Shown piece after piece: positions 54,890-64,000 of a stretch of 64,000 nucleotides of DNA. Positions within the stretch are counted from its first letter, which is position 1. Each line of letters begins with the position of its first letter. The position numbers and the translations under genes are program-made. The DNA is taken from assembly GCA_036346275.1 (NCBI GenBank), contig CM070717.1, positions 5,267,178-5,331,177 of the forward strand, given 5' to 3'. This DNA is from Otatea glauca (taxonomy: Eukaryota > Streptophyta > Magnoliopsida > Poales > Poaceae). Under the pieces are notes generated by a model. It worked only from the letters and a program-made list of their open reading frames with translations. It was not told the origin of the DNA and made no database searches.

Positions 54890-56790
54890 CTAATACTTTA
54901 GTAGTATTTCATCTCGACATTGGTATTCTCCTTTTATCTCGCCGCACCACCAACATTGAATCACCATATGCCTCAACAAATACACCCCAATATTTTCCAA
55001 CAATTGCAAGCCTTTGAGTAACGCTTCGTACTCGGCCTGATTGTTTGAGCATCGGCTATTTAACCGGAATGCAAATTCAAAGCTATGCCCCTTGGGTGAA
55101 GTGAGTACAATACCGATACCATCACCTTCCCCGCATACTGATCCATCAAAGAACAGCTGCCATGGTGCGACCAAGACTAAGTTTGCCGTAGTGGCATGTC
55201 CTGTTATAAAATCGGCTAGGACTTGTCCTTTGACTGCTTTGGCAGATTCATATGATAAGTCGAACTCAACCAAGGCGTAAGCCCATTTGCCAAGTCGACC
55301 TCGCAGAATAGGAGCTGACAGAATATATTTTATAACATCGGTTTTGCAGATCACTTTACAGGTCGATGCTAAAATGTAGTGCCTTAGCTTTGTGCACGAG
55401 AAGTACAAAGATAAACATAGTTTTTCGATAAAAGGGTACTGATTTAAGGCCCAACAACCGTCGGCTTAAGTAAAAGATAACCCTCTCTTTAGCATGTACC
55501 TCTTGTGCCAAAATAGCTCCAATAGTATCTTCTTCGGCCGAGACATATAATCTGAAAGGAACCCCTTTTTGAGGTGCAGCCAGAACTGAAGGGTTGGACA
55601 GATACCTTTTGACTTCGTCGAAAGCTTTCTGTTGATCGGCTCCCCATATAAATTCTTCATTGTCCTTTAACTTCAGCAACGGGGTAAAAGCACGAATCCT
55701 ACCGGAGAGGTTCGAGATGAACCGACGGAGATAGTTAATTTTGCCGATCAATTTTTGTAACTCGTTTTTGCATGTCGGTGGTTCAGTATTGGCTATGGCC
55801 TTGACCCTCGTTTGGCTGATTTCGATTCCTCTTTCATGTACCATAAAGCCTAAAAACTGTCCAGCCGACACGCCGAACGCACACTTGTAAGGATTCATCT
55901 TCAAACCGTGCGATCTTATGTTATTAAACACCCTCTCTAAATCGGTCAGATGTTGGAAATCTTCTGCAGATTTTACCACTACATCATCAATATAAATTTA
56001 GACAATGTGGCCGATTAAATTGTGAAAGATCAGATTCATTGCTCGCTGATACGTTGCTCCAGCGTTTTTAAGCCAAAAGTCATTACTGTCCACTCGAACA
56101 ATCCTATTGCGCTAGGACATCTGAAAGTTGTCTTTGGTATATCGGCTTCTGCTATGAGTATCTGGTTATACCCGGCATTACCATCTAGAAAACTTATGAT
56201 CTTGTTCCCTGATGCAGCATCGATGAGCATATCAGCTATTGGCATCGGGTATTCATCCTTCGGCGTTGCCTTATTCAAATCTCTAAAGTCGACGATACTC
56301 AAGCTTCCCATTTTCTTCATGATCGAACGATGTTGGAAACCCACTCCGCGTATCGGCAAGGCCTGATAAACTTTGCTTCCAACAACCGTTCTATTTCTTC
56401 TTTTATGACTTGGTACAAGGCTGGATTGAAACGCCTGGGATACCGTTTAAACGGCCGATAGCCCGATTTTATAGGTAGCCGATGTTCCACCAGTTGACGG
56501 TTTAATCCTGGCATCTCATGACACTCCCAAGCGAAACAATCCTTATAATCTCTAAGTATTTTTATTAGTCTTTCTTTGTACTTTACATCTAAATTTGCAC
56601 TAACAAAAGTTGGTCTTTTCCTATCACCGCTACCTATATCGACTTCTTCAAGCAAATCGGTGGATGTGAACCCTTGACCTAACTTTTCAATTTCTTCAAA
56701 GTCTTCTATGGCTTCGTAGCTATCCGTTGTTTGCCGATAGCTTTGCATTTTGTCCTGCAGCGCCTTCAATGTTTTTCTTGTCCCCATCGA
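54890..56790 (-). pseudogene. Element I reverse transcriptase and two RNase H domains
   Basis: 56787-56317 covers the RT start (HRLPIKSGYRPFKRYPRRF). 56359-56036 has the palm (LSIVDFRDLNKATPKDEYPM). The catalytic box IYIDDVVVKS lies at about 55990, after a stop. 55979-55356 has the RT end and first RNase H region (FRLYVSAEEDTIGAIL). 55408-54890 has a second, archaeal-like RNase H (LFFDGSVCGEGDGIGIVL, NNQAEYEALLKGL), which defines Tat-type elements. Frames change at each border. Confidence 0.87.
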
Positions 56791-56857
56791 CGTAACACTT
56801 CATTTGCCCGATCAAAAGTGCCTGGCTTAACACTGATCGGCATGAGTCCTGATTTGC

Positions 56858-57329
56858 TTACACAGATGAAATCACAGTCGTCCAGTGCCTTTCCCAATAT
56901 GCAGCCAGCTTCTTCGTGTTGCCAATTCGCGTCAGAGCTAGCCATGGCGATATGGGCCGATGTATCGGCTGTGACGACTTAGACTTCTTCTCCGTTCCAC
57001 TGTACGAGCGCTTGATGCATGGTCGACGGAATACAGCAGTTAGCATGAATCCAATCCCGACCAAGCGATGCGTCGTAGTTTCCTTTGGCATCGACATAAA
57101 GAACGCCGCCGGCAAGGTCTTGCTACCGACGATCGACTCTGTGACCATAACACCCTTTGCCTCTGTAGGGTCGCTTTGTGAAGTCATTTAGAACCATGTT
57201 AGTTTTAATTAAGTCTTCATCGGACTTACCGGTTTCTTTCATGTTGTATACGGCATCGTTCACTGTGGCCCTCCGTCTACCAAAGATTCTTGATATCGGC
57301 TTGCCATTTATGTATCCCTTTAGATACAA
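56858..57329 (-). pseudogene. Element I protease region
   Basis: 57329-57123 contains LKGYINGKPIS, then a damaged active site and DEDLIKTNMVLNDF. 57187-56858 continues in a second frame (VMVTESIVGSKTLPAAFF). The order matches Tat proteases, but the Asp-Gly-Gly/Ser active-site segment is scrambled by frameshift. Confidence 0.65.
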
Positions 57330-57633
57330 CGGCTTCGATGCCGATGATCATCTTTAGGTTTCTCGAATATGGCACTCTGTATGCCGAACACAACCGAGCA
57401 ATCGCTTTTGGCCGATTCGTTTCGACTTTGAATTCAAATTTGCAACATGAACACCATATTAATATCCATGGAGGCGATCATCCGAATCATGGGAGAATCC
57501 AAGTCATCAACCGATTCAAATCTTCTTGACTTGCTCTTTTCTTCTCCATTTTTCTTGACGATTTGATTGGACGAAGTTCATTAAACATCTCGCCTCTCTG
57601 CTTTTCGGCATCGGCCATGGATTTCTTGCGTCC

Positions 57634-60288
57634 TTAGCCTCTGAGACGCGTCGTCGTTGTGATCAGTTCAGCGGATGGACACCACCTGGGTTTGGGTTCC
57701 ACCGGCTTTCGTATTTGACTAGCCAAATCTTCTTGATTAGAACTGGGCTTGTGTGTCTTGACTTGGCTCGGTTCTTGATCCGGTTTAGATATTCTCTCGT
57801 GGACCGGCCTTCTGTGACTTCTGCCTTGCTCTCTGATCGGCCCAGATAGCCTATCACTGGCCGATTGCCTTGGCCAATCATCTTGGGGATAATGTTCCAT
57901 TGGGCAGGTGTACGGTGATGGCAATGCTACTCTCCTTTCCCAGCAAAACTGCCAAAAGGGACACCTTCTATGTGCCCTCTCCACATTATCAGTATGGTAC
58001 AAATTATCCGACCGGCGGGTATTATACCGTGGTCGGCTGTTCATCCTTTCGTATTTCTCCATTAATTGTGAGAACGTTGGTCCTGACCTCTTCGCTGGCT
58101 GCCTTAATGGAGATTTTTCTGCTTTGTACCATTTACCTACTTGAGGATTCCCTTTGGGTTTGATGGTTCTTGAATTTTTTTCCTTCACGATCGGATTCTA
58201 TTTGTAAAGAGCCGATTGTAATCTTCAGTGTTTGTCGCCGTTCGAGCTTGATTGGATGTTGACTTGTCGATCCTTTTTCTGCTCGTCGTGCATCGGCTCT
58301 TTTCCTTTAGCCGAACACTGTACCATGTTGATGGGAAACGGATCAACATCAACTTGCATGGTCGGCTCATCAGCAAACTTCAACTGACCATCCTCAATAG
58401 CAGATTGGATCTGTTGACGGAAGATATTGCAATCATTAGTGTTATGCGAATAAGAATGATGCCACTTGCAATACCTGCGTTTTTTGATCTCATCGGGCGA
58501 CGGTATCACATGTCCCTCTGGCAATCGTATTATCTTTTCTTGCAGAAGTAAATCAAAAATACGATCGCACTTTGAAACATCGAAAGAGTACTTAACCTCC
58601 GACTTATTCCTAGTTGGCTTAAGCCAAGAACAGACTAAAGACTTTTTGGATCCTTTTACCCATTCGGCTATGTTTATTTCCGCTTCCTCGTCTTCCGATG
58701 AGTCACTTGGACAATATTCAACCATATTGACTTTAGCCTTGTCCTTTTCTTTGTTATTGCTATTTTTAAATCTATCTTTGAACACTTTATTGTCAGTGAA
58801 TCGGCTTTCCTGGGCCGATACGTGATGCAATAAGTGGCTAAGGTCGGTGAATTCTTGTCCTCCGAATTTCTCCCTAAGCGGCGGAATCAAACCTTGGAAT
58901 GCTAAATCGGCAAGTTGGTTGTCAGGCAATGTGACGCTGAAACACCGATTCCTAATTTCTCTAAATCTCTTGATGTAATCCGTTACCGATTCCCGAATTT
59001 ACGCGATGTAACTCGATCCAAATCCCGAGCTCTAAACTGCCCGAAAAGAAGTATTCATGGAATCGGCTTTCCAAATCGTTCCATAAATGGACCGAATTCG
59101 GAGGCAAGCAAGTAAACCAAGTAAACGCGCCTGCATAAAGACAACGGGAATAGTCGATTTTCAATTGTCGGATTGGGCCACTTCACCGCATTGCGCGATA
59201 AAGCGCCCAACATGTTCCAGTGGTGATAGAATTATCCCGCAGAATTTGGCGAAGTCCGAACTCGAGTTATGAGGGTAGGGCATACGATCTATGTAATCGG
59301 GATACGGCTTTCTATAGCCGACAACCTTTCCTTTTGGTTGTATGCCGAATTGGTCCCTCAGAACGGCGGAGATCTGTTCGGCCCAATTAGCATTATCGGC
59401 CATAGCAGGTCCTTGATAATATCTGTCATAATTGGCGTTCTGCCCCCCGAGTGCAAACTCGGGTTGCCAATTATGTTGTCCTGCCGATGCGCGATCGTAC
59501 TGCTCGTGCCGATTGCGTCTGACTTGAGGTTCCGGCACTGGTACAAATGGTTCTGAGTATGTTACTACCTTATGTGAACCCGGATTTCTCAACAGTGTAG
59601 GCTCTTGTGGCAATCTCTCGGAGCCAATCGGCTGTGAAACCGATTGGGGAAGGGCGTAGAACGGAGCCGACGGCGGCAAATTGATTGGTGCATCCAATTT
59701 AGCAGCGTCAGTATAGGACTGGTAATGATTCACCCCTCTTGACCAAGGGTCCCTAGGTAATATGACCGTGGGTTGTGTGGGCATCATGGTCGGGGGTGAG
59801 GTTATAGCCGATGGTTTAGGATCGGCCGGTGTGCTCTGCGTGTTTTGCGGTACTGAAAAAACAGGATAATTTGGCAAAGCTTGCAATGGGTCGAGTAGAC
59901 TTCCTGACGAGACCAACTCCTGAGCTATAGATTTAACGCTATTTGCTATCATCGGCTTAAGCGTTGTTACGAGAGCCCATGATTGGTTTATCAAAGCATG
60001 GTGCACAGACTGATTAATCATAGCCGATAATTCGGCTTGAGCGGGCAGATATCGGCTTACCTGTTCTGTTACACCTGCATCTCCCGGGGCATTGACCGTC
60101 GGCAGGGCGGAGTTTTGAGTGACGCCACGTCTAGTTTTCTGATAGCAACTTAGCATCATCTCTTCCAGCGCGGCCTTCCGAGCTTCAATTTCTTGACGTT
60201 GCTCTGCAGATAAATCGTCCATTGTTGGAACGATTATAGCTTCTGCGTTGAGATCTGATGGCGGAATCGACTTCCCTGATGAAGACAT
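57634..60288 (-). pseudogene. Element I gag
   Basis: ATG at 60288 (MSSSGKSIPPSDLN), 30 nt after the 5' LTR. 60288-59161 gives a long N-part with a KAALEEMMLSCYQ helix and a proline-rich middle. 59164-58961 continues in a second frame (AFTWFTCLPPNSVHLWNDLESRFHEYFF), the capsid core. 58929-58225 is a third frame with LADLAFQGLIPPLREKF, an acidic part and a zinc-knuckle-like CKWHHSYSHNTNDC. 58188-57634 is the basic linker to protease. At least three frameshifts are needed to read it through. Confidence 0.85.
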
Positions 60289-60317
60289 TGCGGGTCCCAC
60301 TGGACGTGCCAAGAGTG

Positions 60318-60966
60318 TGTTGGCGTCAAAAACTTGATGTAGGGTTTCGACAAAGAAGACACCGGACGAACACCGGTTGAGCGGGCGACCAATTTGACTC
60401 ATAATCGACAAGGTAAAAAATATAAAATTCACACAAAGCCGATCATGACGATCAATCGGCTTAGATCCAATCAGCTTGAAGCCGATCAAGATCAAGGTAA
60501 CAGGATAAGTCTAACTAGTCGATTAAGGCTAATCAGAGAATAAAGGTAGATCGATTACAAGAAGGCGATGCGCAACAAAATCAGAATAAATCGAACCTGG
60601 AGGTGTAATTGACGAAGATCAACAATCGGCGATGCGCAACTTTATTGATCAAAATCGATTACAAAGGCTAAATTACAGAAGCTACTCCTAGTCGACAGGA
60701 AAGAAAGTAAAAGCTGGTTGATTGTATTGAGTTGATGTTTTTTCGCAGCTCGCTTCGGTCCTTCCTTTATACCTTTGGCCGATAGTGTCTTGTTACAACA
60801 CGCTTTAAGCCCGTATCCGTATCGGCCATATCTTTAAACAATTATTTCCTAAAAAATCTTGCTGTTAGCATAAATATCTCCAAACTTTCTTAACTTGTCT
60901 GTTAACGTCCATATCTTTGATTTCATTGCCGATTATGATTAGATTTGCTAAATTTTGGTGCAAACA
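60318..60966 (-). repeat. 5' LTR of element I
   Basis: 649 bp; minus-strand TATA GGTATAAAG at 60765-60773. Differences from the 3' LTR are concentrated near plus-strand 60345-60400; the rest is nearly identical. The PBS-like minus sequence CTTGGCACGTCCAGTGGGA follows at about 60294-60312. Confidence 0.92.
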
Positions 60967-60971
60967 AATGG

Positions 60972-61380
60972 GTAGGATTCCAATTAAGAAAACATATACT
61001 TACCAATTTGAATCCTCCGGTGTGTCAAGAGACCATGGAATTGTATTTGTGGGGGAAGAGAATGAAAGTTCAAAGAGTTTAGTTCAAGATAAATAATCCC
61101 ATGTATGGAGAATTGAGTCCAAGTCCTTTACAAAGGGAGGGAGAGGCTGATTCGGATCAACTGACCTTATTGAACCATGAGAAGAATTCGATGTCCGAGG
61201 CTATCGCATTCTGACGCGCTTCGACGCACGTATGAAATCATAGGAAGAAAAGGTATAGAATTTTGAGTGACATACACAAGAGAAAAATTTTCGTGAGGTC
61301 TAACCTCATTTTAGATGTCCTCCGAAATTCCCATGAATTAAGCCAGTCCACTTACACTCGTATTTTCGATTGGGCAAAAC
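60972..61380. other. Unassigned sequence between element I and the duplication
   Basis: No open frame or repeat end is recognised. It is continuous with the left flank of element I through the AATGG target. Confidence 0.4.
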
Positions 61381-62178
61381 TATGAGAAGAACTGATTTGT
61401 TAGATAGATATATGTTGGTGCCCATCGACTTTCAGCAGCCAAAACATTGCGCTATAGATATCACCATACCATACAACAAACTTTGTAGAATTTCCGCCGC
61501 ATATATACATGGGACAAACAATAAGAAAAAGGCATAACAAAAGAGAAGAAATTGAAACATTGATGGCTTCCTGACAGCCGGGCCCAGCCCATTGGTGGCA
61601 AGCCAAGCCCAAATCCTCAGACTGGCTAGTAAAGGCTTCACAACCCTGCCCAGGCCCAGCCAATTAATAAACATCATTACAACAGTCCTGTCTCACATTA
61701 ATTTCCCTACATCTGTAGTCAAACACAATGTTCACTTGCAAGCTATACCAAGCTGCGTTCATTCGGAGTTTTTATTTCTTTAAAAAAAAACTACATTCAG
61801 TCAGAATGAGCAGTGCAGCTTGAAGTGTGTCCACCCTAGTATACTTTACAATTCTAGTTAGTAGGTAAAACACTAACTTAACACTTTATGTTTACTGAGC
61901 TAGCTGATGAATACTACTCCCTGCACTTTACTCCAAATATCTGAGGATCAGATTAGGCACATCCAAAGAAAGGCATACTTATATGATGATGGTACATAAT
62001 ATATATATCTTCTTTACTATCCATTGGATGAGCTTTTAGGGGGCCTGCCCCACATATGCCTGGAGTATTTCCAAGGGGGATGCATCCTCTTCTTTCTGAA
62101 GTATGTCATGGTTGGTACAGCCCACTTGTTCTTCTACTCATGACATGGAATACAAAGTCCCATGCAACAATAATAAAA
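61381..62178. repeat. Tandem duplication, copy 1 (798 bp)
   Basis: Starts TATGAGAAGAACTGATTTG and ends GCAACAATAATAAAA, immediately followed by copy 2 with the same start. It contains an AT-rich part, a GC-richer part (61570-61670) and no recognised gene. The empty site of the Helitron in copy 2 is at 61410/61411. Confidence 0.9.
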
Positions 62179-63251
62179 TATGAGAAGAACTGATTTGTTA
62201 GATAGATACTGGTAATACGCCCGTGTGTTGCAACGGAATTACAAAGGAGAGTGATATACATTATTGAGAGATTCTAAATCATATACAAAACACATCATTC
62301 TGGATATGGATGGTCTAATTTCTACAGTAATATATTTATAAATGATTTGCGGTTCCAGAGCTCGGCAGAGGCGGGCTGATAGGTGAGGCCGGGTTCGGGG
62401 GTTGGCTTGAAGGAAGTTTATTTGGAATATAACAGCTTTCCTTCCATCTTAGCCATTTATGTTAGATCTAATGGATCAGTTAATTTAGAGGAGAACGGAC
62501 GACCGCTACTAACTCCTAATTAGATGTAGTAGAAATATGTTGGTGCCCATCGACTTTCAGCAGCCAAAACATCGCGCTATAGATATCACCATACCATACA
62601 GCAAACTGGGTAGAATTTCCGCCGCATCTATACATGGGACAAACAATAAGAAAAAGGCATAACAAAAGAGAAGAAATTGAAACATTGATGGCTTCCTGAT
62701 AGCCGGCCCAGCCCATTGGTGGCAAGCCCAAGCCCAAATCCTCAGACTAGCTAGTAAAGGCTTCACAACCCTGCCCAGGCCCAGCCAATTAATAAACATC
62801 ATTACAACAGTCCTGTCTCACATTAATTTCCCTACATCTGTAGTCAAACACAATGTTTACTTGCAAGCTATACCAAGCTGCGTTCATTCGGAGTTTTCAT
62901 TTTTTTTTTTTTTTAAAAACTACATTCAGTCAGAATGAGCAGTGCAGCTTGAAGTGTGTCCACCCTAGTATACTTTACAATTCTAGTTAGTAGGTAAAAC
63001 ACTAGCTTAACACTTTATGTTTACTGAGCTAGCTGATGAATACTACTCCCTTCACTTCACTCCAAATATCTGAGGATCAGATTAGGCACATCCAAAGAAA
63101 GGCATACATATATGATGATGGTACATATGCCTGGAGTATTTCCAAAGGGGGATGCATCCTCTTCTTTCTAAAGTTTGTCATGGCTGGTACAGCCCACTTG
63201 TTCTTCTACTCATGACATGGAGATACAAAGTACCATGCAACAATAATAAAA
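62179..63251. repeat. Tandem duplication, copy 2 with insertion
   Basis: Matches copy 1 closely except for a 327-bp insertion (62209-62535) and a deletion of about 57 bp after 'ggtacat' (near 63125), between short ACATA microhomologies. Confidence 0.9.
62209..62535 (-). mobile_element. Small Helitron in duplication copy 2
   Basis: Copy 1 reads GATAGATA|TATGTTGG. Copy 2 has 327 bp between the A and the T without any duplication. On the minus strand the insert starts TTTCTACTACATC, ends AACACACGGGCGTATTACCAG, and has a hairpin-forming CCGTTGCAACACACGGG near the end, as in plant Helitrons. The terminal CTAG has become CCAG. Confidence 0.75.
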
Positions 63252-63490
63252 TACAAAATGACAAGTCGTAATCAAGTGCCACGATAATACTATATAGTAG
63301 AGGCATAAGGGCCGTCCGATGCCGATCCGAGCAGCCATGCACGATGCAGCACTACTTATCTTCCAGGCATGTTCACTGGGAGAAGCTTTCAGAGTATGAA
63401 CCTTACGAGGAGATGCCTCTCGTAGCCATCCGATCATGCACCGACATTGGTAAAATTGTGATCAGATGGTAACAAGAGATAGATGATAAC

Positions 63491-63533
63491 CTTCTATGGA
63501 TAGTTGGGAATCAATTCCAACTATCCATAGAAG
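63491..63533. repeat. 17-bp hairpin
   Basis: CTTCTATGGATAGTTGG (63491-63507) and its exact complement (63517-63533) are separated by 9 bases, followed by a T-run. It could be a fold-back remnant of a transposon end. No gene is adjacent. Confidence 0.8.
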
Positions 63534-63616
63534 ATTTTTTTTCCCCGCTAGCTCCTTGTGAATCTTGGTTGTTTGGTTCAGTTATCTATGTGCATCTTGG
63601 TTACCTTGTTCAGTTA

Positions 63617-63776
63617 GGGCTTGTTTGGCTACTAGGTTAGAATTTCCTCAGGGGATTTAATCTCTTAAAGTCCTGCTTGGATGAGTGGTAATTCCTTGAG
63701 AGGTTTTAGGATTTGGTTCAAATTTAAACTAAATCCTAAAACATTCCAATAAAATACTCCTAATCCAAACACTCCC
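63617..63776. mobile_element. MITE-like element, 160 bp
   Basis: The ends GGGCTTGTTTGG and CCAAACACTCCC are inverted repeats (10 of 12), with TTA before and TAA after. The interior shows further inverted matches (aggttttaggattt / aaatcctaaaac). Size and 'ttgtttgg' termini fit Tourist-like MITEs. Confidence 0.5.
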
Positions 63777-64000
63777 TAAGGCTTATTTGGGAAGCCCAAA
63801 TTCTCAGCCTAGGTATTTGGTTAATCACCACAATTCCAGGGGAAAACTACTCCACCAAAGGGATTAATCCCTTGCTGCATTTGTCAAAGGCTGGGGGAAA
63901 ATATGAAAAACAGAGAAAGAAAGCATTATGGGTATGGAGGAGCCATTGCTAGCTACGGTGACGGTGCTTGTTTGCACATTGTTGAAGTATATTACTCATC
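63777..64000. other. Unassigned right end of window
   Basis: Begins with another 'ggcttatttgggaagccca' fold-back word and may be part of a second MITE. No gene is visible before the window ends. Confidence 0.3.

Larger units (their letters stand above)
49381..60966 (-). mobile_element. Element I: Tat-type gypsy with an antisense gene
   Basis: LTRs 49381-50035 and 60318-60966 (TGTTGGCGTC to GCAAACA) are flanked by a perfect AATGG duplication (49376-49380 and 60967-60971). On the minus strand it has gag, protease, RT, RNase H, a second RNase H-like domain and integrase, the domain set of the Tat lineage. Between integrase and the 3' LTR lies 3.3 kb with a gene on the opposite strand (50366-53274). 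The minus-strand genes are broken by many frameshifts, although the LTRs remain similar. The motif ATCGGC/GCCGAT is present throughout. Confidence 0.93.

Noticed and set aside
61400..62802. Repeated open frames with hydrophobic stretches in both duplication copies
   Set aside because: They are present twice only because of the tandem duplication, differ in frame and show no known motif.
63210..63437. 75-codon minus-strand frame near the right edge
   Set aside because: No recognisable motif; crosses the end of the duplication copy.
1..64000. tRNA, rRNA, CRISPR or bacterial operon signals
   Set aside because: None seen. The matches to tRNA ends are retrotransposon primer-binding sites, and the direct repeats are LTRs or tandem duplications, not spaced CRISPR repeats.

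Overview
This is plant nuclear DNA, almost certainly from a grass (Poaceae). The evidence is the dense nesting of Ty1/copia and Ty3/gypsy LTR retrotransposons, grass-type hAT MITEs, Helitrons and CACTA-like repeats, and a DUF4220/DUF594 gene, a family greatly expanded in grasses. No rRNA or tRNA gene, CRISPR array or bacterial operon was seen. One old host gene is recognised, broken into four pieces. Nearly everything else is transposon.

Layout. 1-1985: 5' end (gag start, PBS, LTR) of a minus-strand copia element running off the left edge (element J). 1986-2601: a further LTR-like remnant. 2602-18552: an old minus-strand copia (A). A is split inside its integrase by an LTR-like sequence (B), which is itself split by a gag-only SIRE/Maximus-like copia (C, 6215-15144). 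A also carries a hAT MITE. 18553-26541: a 5'-truncated plus-strand chromovirus (E) whose 3' LTR holds an internally deleted copia (D, 22661-26322, TSD GTAAG). 26548-27041: a hAT MITE with a perfect 8-bp TSD. 27130-28350: CACTA-like palindromic repeats.

28357-40288: a DUF4220/DUF594 gene interrupted by three LTR elements. F (28512-30157, TSD CGGAC) and H (37537-39187) belong to one small non-coding LTR family in opposite orientations. G (30737-37402, TSD CTCAC) is a nearly intact copia. H carries a beta-D-xylosidase gene fragment. 40289-49375: Helitron-like elements (one of 1.8 kb and two 0.36-kb derivatives), a second hAT MITE, and gypsy LTR remnants.

49381-60966: an 11.6-kb minus-strand Tat-type gypsy element (I, TSD AATGG). 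Its gag-pol is decayed. On the opposite strand it carries an apparently intact four-exon gene for a plant-mobile-domain protein with a coiled-coil tail, with its own TATA box. The whole element is saturated with the motif ATCGGC/GCCGAT in coding, intron and LTR sequence on both strands. 60972-64000: a tandem duplication of about 800 bp, whose second copy holds a Helitron insertion that the first copy resolves as an empty site, followed by a hairpin and a MITE.

The order of events can be read from the nesting: A, then B and C; E, then D; the host gene, then F, G and H. The most unusual items are the antisense intron-bearing gene inside element I, the motif saturation of that element, and the gene-capturing small LTR family (F/H).
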